This document shows positions 6,758 to 11,955 of a stretch of DNA of 11,955 nucleotides, in pieces. The notes under the pieces are model-generated. The model had not been told where the DNA came from. It made no database searches and worked only from the letters and a program-made list of their open reading frames with translations. Within the stretch, counting starts at the first letter, position 1; each line of letters begins with the position of its first letter. Position numbers and translations under genes: made by a program. This DNA is from Halovenus sp. (lineage in GTDB: Archaea; Halobacteriota; Halobacteria; Halobacteriales; Haloarculaceae), in NCBI GenBank assembly GCA_003551265.1, contig PUMG01000067.1:1-11955 (forward strand), written 5' to 3'.

Positions 6758-8977
6758 TCACTCCTCTGTAAGCGGAATCTGCAGGCAGACCGACGTCCCC
6801 CGTGGGTCACGCTCACGAACCTGTATCGAACCGCCCGAACGCCTCACAATCCAGTAGACGAGCCACAGACCGAGACCGCTCTCGTGGGACAGTTCGTCGG
6901 AGACACGTCCGCTCGTCAGCACGGTTCGGTCCATCTCGGGAATGCCGGGGCCGTTGTCGGCGATGTCTATCGTACAGTGTGTCTCGCTGACGTCGACAGT
7001 TATCGACACAACTGGACAATCGGTGTCGTTGTGTTCGATAGCGTTGGTCACGAGTTCGACGATTCCGTCCCCGAGACGCGTGCTCGCAGAAACGACGACG
7101 TGCTCTGGACCATCCACAGTCACACGTGCGTTCGGATAGCGCTCGTTCACAGCGTCTGCAACCTGCCGGGTCACTCTCCCGACCTCGAACGACTCACGTA
7201 CCGGGTCTGCGTTCAGTACGGCCGTGATCTCGCGAGACTTCTCGGTGGTTTCCAGCAAGTCGTCGACTGTCCGGAGGACTCGCTCTGTAATCTCTGTGCT
7301 CTGCTCGTCCAGGCGTTCGAGTTGCTCAGTTCCGAGTGTGATCGTAGTAAGCGCGTTCCGGAGGTCGTGACGGAGCACCCGGTCGACCACGTGAAGCTGA
7401 CGGTCGCGCTCTTCACTGTCTGTAACGTCGCGGCAGACAGCAACCATGCCCGTGACACGCTCGTTGTCACGGAGCGGGTAGTAGTGGACGTCGAGGGTTC
7501 GCTGTCCACGTGTCGGATGTGACCGAACCGTTCGGAACTGAACACTCTCGCCACCGAATACCTGTTCGACGTACTGCCGAATGTCGTCGTACTCTCTTTC
7601 AGAAAGCGCTTCTGTGACTGGAACTCCTCGGACGTCGTCTTGGTTGAGCCCATGGTACTGGCAGTATGTCGGGTTGGCGAACAGAAACCGGTCAGTCCGG
7701 TCGACAGCAGCAATGAGATCTGTCGCCTCAGTAATCGCGTGTTTGTACCGCTGGAGCTCTTTCTCACGCGCTTTGAGTGCGGTCACGTTCCGGCAGATGG
7801 CACTCGTACCCACGAGAGTTCCGTCCCCGTCGTAGTATGGATAGCGCTTCGTACTGAATGTCGCTTGCTTCTCAGAGAACTCGAATCTCGGTTCGATGCT
7901 GTATGCGACTGACTCACCAGTTTCGAGAACCTCGTCTTTTCTGTCCGCAACCTCCTGTGCCGCGGTCTCGTCCATGAACGAAAACTCATCACGCCCAAGA
8001 AGCTCAGTTCGCGGGAGACCGGCAAAGTCGACAACGGCGTCGTTGACGAGTTCGAACTCCCCGTCGAGGTTCTGGAACATAATCGGGTCGTCGAGACGTA
8101 ACACGACCGCTCTGTACCGCTTCAACTCTCGTTCGAGCTCTTTTCGGTCGGTGATGTCTGTCTGTACTGCGACAAAGTTCTGTACTGTCCCGTCAACGGA
8201 CACTGGCGAAATCGTCTGGTGGGCGTAGTACTGCTCTCCAGCGTGTGTCCTGTTTAGTATCTCCTCCTCCCAGACCTCTCCAGATTCAAGCGTCTCCCAC
8301 AGCTGCTGGTAGTAGGTCGCAGACATCGTACCGGAACTCAGAATATCCGGCTTCCGGCCGAGCGCCTGTTCGGGTTCGTAGCCCGTTATCTCGGTAAACG
8401 CTGGATTGACGTACGTGATTGTCCCTTCAGTATCGGTGATGTAGACTGCGTGGCCGGAGTTCTCGATTGCCTGGCAGAAGAGACGGAACTCCGTCACCTG
8501 TGAGTGAACTCTCTCGGTCTGTGAGGAGAGCTGTTGTGACTGCTTACGAAGTCGAAGCAACGACCTGACGCGGATGGTGAGTTCGTGCGACCGTATCGGC
8601 TGTGTGATAATTTCGTCCACAACTCCGGTGCGCCAACTCTCGTTCAGGAACTCTTCACTTCCGTCGTCGCCGTCACCCGGTACAGCAGCAAGCAACAGCA
8701 CGGGGAGCATCAGAGGTTCAGTATCGGCTTTCAGTGCTTCGAGTTCTCGGCGGTGCTGTTCGAGTGAAGCGTGGTCGCAAAGACACAGGTCGAACTCGGC
8801 CGGAGCGGACAAATCGCTTGTCTCGACACGCTGATACTCGTCGTGGTCCCGGAACCACTCTTCGAGTCCCTCCTGATGACCGTCGTCGGTAATCAGTGGA
8901 TAAATTCGAGCCTCATCGTCCAGCGACCGTGGATGTTGAGGCTCGCTCTCGTCGTCCACCTGCTCCTCGCTCTCCAT
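6758..8977 (-). CDS. Soluble PAS-domain sensor histidine kinase with receiver-like N-terminus
   Basis: A protein of 739 residues without membrane helices. Residues 23-145 look like a divergent receiver domain: DD at 31-32, Asp68 in the phosphoacceptor strand FDLCLCDHA, but TQP (125-127) where the conserved TKP lysine is expected. Three PAS domains follow: about 165-278 (HAVYITDTEGTITYVNPAF, then the GRKPDILSSGT loop), 288-400 and 411-520, each ending in a DIT/NVT/DVT-type PAC motif. The kinase core is 530-739, with phospho-acceptor His537 in VLRHDLRN, N-box ELVTNAIEHND (Asn645), G1 DNGPGIP (674-680) and G2 GLGLWLV (701-707). It should autophosphorylate in response to an intracellular signal such as redox state or a small molecule. 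No LOV cysteine motif is seen and no response regulator is nearby. I chose ATG 8977 because the TATA box at 9001-9006 lies 27 bases upstream; in-frame starts further up (9049, 9064) fall in the AT-rich gap. Base composition looks lower in G+C than the neighbours. Confidence 0.88.
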   Translation of the reverse strand: MESEEQVDDESEPQHPRSLDDEARIYPLITDDGHQEGLEEWFRDHDEYQRVETSDLSAPAEFDLCLCDHASLEQHRRELEALKADTEPLMLPVLLLAAVPGDGDDGSEEFLNESWRTGVVDEIITQPIRSHELTIRVRSLLRLRKQSQQLSSQTERVHSQVTEFRLFCQAIENSGHAVYITDTEGTITYVNPAFTEITGYEPEQALGRKPDILSSGTMSATYYQQLWETLESGEVWEEEILNRTHAGEQYYAHQTISPVSVDGTVQNFVAVQTDITDRKELERELKRYRAVVLRLDDPIMFQNLDGEFELVNDAVVDFAGLPRTELLGRDEFSFMDETAAQEVADRKDEVLETGESVAYSIEPRFEFSEKQATFSTKRYPYYDGDGTLVGTSAICRNVTALKAREKELQRYKHAITEATDLIAAVDRTDRFLFANPTYCQYHGLNQDDVRGVPVTEALSEREYDDIRQYVEQVFGGESVQFRTVRSHPTRGQRTLDVHYYPLRDNERVTGMVAVCRDVTDSEERDRQLHVVDRVLRHDLRNALTTITLGTEQLERLDEQSTEITERVLRTVDDLLETTEKSREITAVLNADPVRESFEVGRVTRQVADAVNERYPNARVTVDGPEHVVVSASTRLGDGIVELVTNAIEHNDTDCPVVSITVDVSETHCTIDIADNGPGIPEMDRTVLTSGRVSDELSHESGLGLWLVYWIVRRSGGSIQVRERDPRGTSVCLQIPLTEE

Positions 8978-9000
8978 ACGACTGTCTACACGTTCAGTGC

Positions 9001-9006
9001 ATAAAA
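9001..9006 (-). promoter_or_regulatory. TATA box of the histidine kinase gene
   Basis: The minus strand reads TTTTAT in an AT-rich stretch, centred about 27 bases before the ATG at 8977. Transcription would begin at or beside the ATG, giving a leaderless message. This supports the shorter start over the longer in-frame reading. Confidence 0.55.
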
Positions 9007-9063
9007 CAGGTAGTGAATCTATCAATTCTTGATGTTTTTTCCGGGCCATGTCCGTCGGACGCA

Positions 9064-9071
9064 ATCTTTTC
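9064..9071 (+). promoter_or_regulatory. Possible TATA element of the pncB gene
   Basis: The run atcttttc is centred about 30 bases before the pncB ATG at 9097, correctly placed for a leaderless transcript. It is a poor TATA match but the only T-rich element at that distance. A perfect 11-base palindrome (9050-9060) lies immediately upstream. Confidence 0.3.
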
Positions 9072-9096
9072 GTCCCCCTCGCCCGGACGCTCTGGT

Positions 9097-10242
9097 ATGA
9101 GAGAGTTTGATATCGTCCCGCCGGAGGCTATCGCGGCGGGGGATGCGACGGACGCGTACTTCGACCGGACGGTGGAGGCGCTCGAACACGCCGGCAAGAA
9201 CCCGGATGTCGTCGCCGAGGTGACCGCCTCGCAGTTCTCTTCGGGAGAGTGGCATCTGTTCGCAGGGCTGAGCGACGCGGCACAGCTGTTCAGCGGCCGG
9301 GCGGTCGATGTTGACGCGATTCCGGAGGGCCGACTGTTCGACGGCGGGCCAGTCATGCGAATCGAGGGTCCGTATCTGGAGTTCTGTCGCCTCGAAACCG
9401 CCCTGCTTGGCTTTCTGTCTCACGCGACGGGGATGGCAACGGCTGCGCTGGAGGCGCGGCGTGCGGCCCCCGACTCGCAGGTCATCAGTTTCGGCAGCAG
9501 ACACGTCCATCCGTCGCTCGCGGCCATGCTCGAACGGGTTGCACTCGTCGCCGGTCTCGACGGCATCTCGAACGTCGCCGCTGGCGAAGTGCTCGGGAGA
9601 GAAGCAGGGGGAACGATGCCTCACGCACTCGTCATCTGTTTCGGTCGTGGCGAGCAAGAGACCGCGTGGCAGGCATTTGACGAGGCGGTGGGACCGGACG
9701 TGCCGCGAATCGCACTCTGTGACACCTACGACGACGAGGTCGAGGAGTCGATTCGTGCGGCCGAAGCCATCGACAGTCTCGACAGCGTTCGCATCGACAC
9801 GACGGGTTCACGTCGGGGTGACTTCGAGCACATCCTGCGCGAGTTGCGCTGGAAACTCGACCGCCGCGGGTACGAGGATGTCGGTATCTTCGCCAGCGGC
9901 GGCATCGACCCCGAGACGATGGTGGAGTTACGGGACCTCGTCGAGGGTTTCGGCGTCGGCGGATACATCAGCAACGCCGACCCGCTGGATTTCGCACTCG
10001 ACATTGTCGAAGTCAACGGCGAGCCAGCGGCCAAGCGGGGGAAACTCGACGGCAAGAAGGAGGTCTATCGCACCGCAGACGGCAGACACAGCATCCTGCC
10101 CGCGGACGTTCAGCCCCCCTCCGACGGCGAGGCGCTGTTCGAACCCCTCGTCAGAGACGGACAGGTCGTCCAGTCGTTCGACATCGAGGAGGCTGCACAG
10201 GTCGCGGCGATGGACGCCGACTACGTCGATTTCTCATACTGA
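9097..10242 (+). CDS. pncB: Nicotinate phosphoribosyltransferase
   Basis: A 381-residue cytosolic enzyme expected to join nicotinate and PRPP (using ATP) to give nicotinate mononucleotide for NAD synthesis. The N-terminal domain (about 1-105) contains VVAEVTASQFSSGEWHLFAG (38-57), followed by LETALLGFLSHATGMAT. The type II phosphoribosyltransferase barrel carries FGSRHVHP (132-139, with the conserved Arg-His), GTMPHAL (172-178), ALCDTYDDE (206-214), VRIDTTGSRRGDF (231-243), IFASGGID (264-271) and GVGGYISNADPLDF (286-299). A small beta-rich end follows with KRGKLDGKKEVYR (313-325). This is the short archaeal/bacterial form, complete at both ends. Start ATG 9097 matches the first conserved residues; longer in-frame extension to 8896 crosses the kinase promoter and is not credible. 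A quinolinate phosphoribosyltransferase is structurally related, but that enzyme is about 280 residues, so it is unlikely here. It pairs functionally with the nicotinamidase-like gene. Confidence 0.92.
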   Translation: MREFDIVPPEAIAAGDATDAYFDRTVEALEHAGKNPDVVAEVTASQFSSGEWHLFAGLSDAAQLFSGRAVDVDAIPEGRLFDGGPVMRIEGPYLEFCRLETALLGFLSHATGMATAALEARRAAPDSQVISFGSRHVHPSLAAMLERVALVAGLDGISNVAAGEVLGREAGGTMPHALVICFGRGEQETAWQAFDEAVGPDVPRIALCDTYDDEVEESIRAAEAIDSLDSVRIDTTGSRRGDFEHILRELRWKLDRRGYEDVGIFASGGIDPETMVELRDLVEGFGVGGYISNADPLDFALDIVEVNGEPAAKRGKLDGKKEVYRTADGRHSILPADVQPPSDGEALFEPLVRDGQVVQSFDIEEAAQVAAMDADYVDFSY

Positions 10243-10274
10243 CGGGCGAGAATCCGCCAGTAGGTCTCCGAAGT

Positions 10275-10282
10275 CGTTAAGA
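10275..10282 (+). promoter_or_regulatory. Probable promoter element before the small HAH_0734-like gene
   Basis: The sequence cgttaaga is centred about 28 bases before the ATG at 10306, and no ribosome site precedes that ATG. This fits a leaderless haloarchaeal transcript, so the small gene and the overlapping membrane-protein gene may be transcribed separately from pncB, whose stop lies 63 bases upstream. Confidence 0.4.
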
Positions 10283-10305
10283 CAGGCTCAGTCGAATCCA
10301 CGGAC

Positions 10306-10563
10306 ATGCAGAAGCTCATCATCCGGGGCGACCCCGGCATCCGGAAGGGTGCAGTCATCGAGTACGGCGGCGAGGAGCTGGTCTGTTTCGGCATCAACCG
10401 ACAGGGTGACTGGCACGGACCCGACCGACCCCAGCTATGGTGTACGGTCGGCACCGAAGACGAGCGCGAAGCCTACGAACGTCGTGAGTACATCCCGATG
10501 CACCTCGACGTCGACACTGCCGACGCTGACGAGATACAGGTTCTCCAGGCGAAAGGAAACTGA
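10306..10563 (+). CDS. Small conserved haloarchaeal protein (HAH_0734-like), function unknown
   Basis: An 85-residue soluble protein with the distinctive run GDPGIRKGAVIEYGGEELVC (residues 8-27) followed by FGINRQGDWHGPDRPQLWCT (28-47), then TEDEREAYERREYIPMHLDV. I recognise this as the HAH_0734 family, short proteins seen in haloarchaea with no known role. It contains two Cys (27 and 46) and a Trp-rich centre; no metal-binding pair or DNA-binding helix is obvious. The alternation of short hydrophobic and polar runs suggests a small beta-barrel-like fold, which is an inference only. Its TGA overlaps the ATG of the next gene by one base (TGATG), so the two are probably co-translated. Confidence 0.8.
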   Translation: MQKLIIRGDPGIRKGAVIEYGGEELVCFGINRQGDWHGPDRPQLWCTVGTEDEREAYERREYIPMHLDVDTADADEIQVLQAKGN

Positions 10564-11955
10564 TGGAGTTCGGGCTGGTCGTTCTCTGGCTTCTCGCCTT
10601 CTTCGGACTCGGACTGGCAGCCCTCCCGTGTGCAATGTGGCTACTCCCCGGGACCGACGCCAGCGCCTTCTCGATTCCGCTCGCGCTCGCTGTTATCGGC
10701 GTTGTCGGCCATCTCGTCGGTCACGTCGCCTTCGGCTGGCCGGCACTCCTCGCTGGCGTTGCCGTGTTGCTCATCCTCTCAGGGCTGGTACTGGTTCGAA
10801 CCGACGTGGGAGCCGACGATATCGATGTGACACGAGTGAGTGAACACGCTCTCGTCTTCGCCGTCGGGTTCGCACTCGTCGTCGTCATCCGGGGCATCGA
10901 CCCGGCGGCTGCACCGTTACCCGTCTCTATCGGTGAGAAGTTCCTCGACTTCGGCCTGCTCAACACGCTCGACCGGTCGGAGATACTTCCCCCGGAGTCG
11001 ATGTGGTTCGCAGGCGAGTCAGTCCGGTATTACTACGGCGGGCAGATGCTCACGGCGCTGCTGGCGACGCTCACCGCCACGAGCACCGCCTACGCCTACA
11101 ATCTCGCACTCGCAGGCTTCTACGCGACGCTGCTGACCGCAGCCTATGGACTCGCTACCTCGATTGCCCGACCCTACGACGTCTCCCGACGAGTCGCCGG
11201 ATTGCTCGGCGCGTTCTTCGTCGGTATCGCCGCCAACCTCGAAACCACACTCAGACTGGGTGCGTGGCTGTTGCCCGATGGACCCGCCGAATCGCTCGTG
11301 ACGGCGTTCGGACTCGAAAGCGAGGTTGCCGACTGGCGTCCGGGACAGTTCTACTACTTCGATGCGAGTCGCGTGATTCCGACCCATCCCGAGAACCCCG
11401 ACAGCTTCGCCGCCGCAACCGAGTTCCCCCTGTTCGCGTGGCTCAACGGCGACCTCCACGCCCACATGCTGAGCCAGCCGTTGGTCCTGCTCGCCGCAGC
11501 CATCCTGCTCGCGTTCTGGCGGACACCCTCGTCTCACCGGCGACTCCTGCTGTTTGGCGTGCTCCCGCCACTTGTCGGTCTCGTCGGGTTCGTCAACATG
11601 TGGTCGCTCCCGACCGTCCTCGGACTGACCGCGCTCGCGGTGTTCTTCAGTCCCGACAGCCCACTCGAGTTGCTTCCTCACTCGGTTCGAGCACGCGTTC
11701 TCCCGGACGCTCAAAAGCAGGCCAATGGGACTCACCCGGTTACCGACGAACTCATCCGTCTCGTGTGTGCAGGTGTCGTCACTCTCGTCGTCCTGTTTGG
11801 GGCAGTCCTCTGGACACTCCCGTTCTGGACGAGCGTCATCCTCGGCGGCCCCGGCCAGTCCGTCGAGTACTGGAGCCAGTGGACACCGCTCGGGCCGACG
11901 CTCGTCGTCATCGGGGCGTTTCTCGCTGCGATTATGGCGTACATCGCACGGGCAG
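10563..11955 (+). CDS. DUF2298 polytopic membrane protein (probable GT-C-like), C-terminus cut by window edge
   Basis: An open frame runs from ATG 10563 to the window end without a stop (464 codons seen). It is highly hydrophobic, with about ten membrane segments, for example near 2-28, 36-55, 60-78, 95-109, 162-196, 208-224, 305-319, 328-361, 398-418 and 444-462. Two segments match the DUF2298 (Chlor_Arch_YYY) family. The first, EKFLDFGLLNTL (125-136), is followed by PPESMWFAGESVRYYYGGQ (143-161), equivalent to the W-x-x-G-x-x-x-x-YYY-x-G motif. The second is EFPLFAWLNGDLHAHMLSQP (287-306), the GDLH-x-H motif. The acidic and His residues in extracytoplasmic loops, plus overall topology, resemble GT-C glycosyltransferases, so a role in cell-surface glycan or glycoprotein assembly is a reasonable but unproved guess. 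Start overlaps the preceding stop by one base, with a weak AAGGA-type site 5-10 bases upstream. Confidence 0.85.
   Translation, partial: MEFGLVVLWLLAFFGLGLAALPCAMWLLPGTDASAFSIPLALAVIGVVGHLVGHVAFGWPALLAGVAVLLILSGLVLVRTDVGADDIDVTRVSEHALVFAVGFALVVVIRGIDPAAAPLPVSIGEKFLDFGLLNTLDRSEILPPESMWFAGESVRYYYGGQMLTALLATLTATSTAYAYNLALAGFYATLLTAAYGLATSIARPYDVSRRVAGLLGAFFVGIAANLETTLRLGAWLLPDGPAESLVTAFGLESEVADWRPGQFYYFDASRVIPTHPENPDSFAAATEFPLFAWLNGDLHAHMLSQPLVLLAAAILLAFWRTPSSHRRLLLFGVLPPLVGLVGFVNMWSLPTVLGLTALAVFFSPDSPLELLPHSVRARVLPDAQKQANGTHPVTDELIRLVCAGVVTLVVLFGAVLWTLPFWTSVILGGPGQSVEYWSQWTPLGPTLVVIGAFLAAIMAYIARA

Noticed and set aside
9021..9040. Inverted repeat followed by six T's, resembling an intrinsic terminator
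   Set aside because: No plus-strand gene ends nearby; the flanking genes diverge from this gap. The stem has only 5 A/T-rich base pairs.
8978..9064. N-terminal extension of the kinase to TTG 9064 or ATG 9049
   Set aside because: The extension crosses the AT-rich region that contains a well-placed TATA box for the ATG at 8977, and its residues are not acidic like the rest of the protein.
9308..10843. 511-codon plus-strand frame overlapping pncB, the small gene and the DUF2298 gene
   Set aside because: The translation is Ser/Arg/Thr-rich low-complexity sequence in an alternative frame of three recognisable genes.

Overview
The window looks like a haloarchaeal chromosome segment (class Halobacteria). 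The evidence is high G+C, strongly acidic predicted proteins, TATA-type promoters about 27-35 bases upstream of start codons with almost no leader, strong GGAGGTG ribosome sites inside an operon, and families best known from halophilic archaea: an MnhE with a USP-like N-terminal domain, an Hvo_1808-type surface lipoprotein, a small HAH_0734-like protein, and a PAS kinase with the LRHDLRN box. All names are from recognising protein motifs by eye; no search was run.

Layout. Positions 1-2682 (minus strand) hold the promoter-proximal part of a multisubunit Na+/H+ antiporter (Mrp/Mnh) operon. In transcription order it is mnhE (with an extra N-terminal USP-like domain and a repeat-bearing acidic tail), mnhF, mnhG, a DUF4040/MrpA-C-terminal-like subunit, and mnhB, which is cut by the left edge. 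Neighbouring genes overlap by 1-8 bases. Upstream on the same strand are an S9-family acylaminoacyl/prolyl-oligopeptidase-type peptidase (2796-4679) and a nicotinamidase/isochorismatase-type hydrolase (4751-5326). The hydrolase is divergent from a surface lipoprotein carrying an HExxH metallopeptidase motif (5435-6736). That gene converges, with a 21-base gap, on a soluble three-PAS histidine kinase (6758-8977). The kinase is divergent from a nicotinate phosphoribosyltransferase (9097-10242), which is followed by a small conserved haloarchaeal protein (10306-10563). The small gene overlaps by one base a DUF2298 polytopic membrane protein that runs off the right edge.

Functional links. The Mrp subunits form one membrane complex for Na+ extrusion and pH control. 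The nicotinamidase-like enzyme and the nicotinate phosphoribosyltransferase would perform consecutive steps of NAD salvage (nicotinamide to nicotinate to nicotinate mononucleotide), although two unrelated genes lie between them. The kinase has no response-regulator partner in the window. The rest looks like ordinary single-gene chromosomal content. No RNA genes, insertion sequences, CRISPR arrays or attachment sites were seen, and every gap between genes is shorter than 130 bases.

I did not find a clear new biological system. The items most worth a second look are the HExxH surface lipoprotein, the in-frame 36-base tandem duplication in mnhE, the mirrored promoter elements between the hydrolase and the lipoprotein, and the small-protein/DUF2298 pair.
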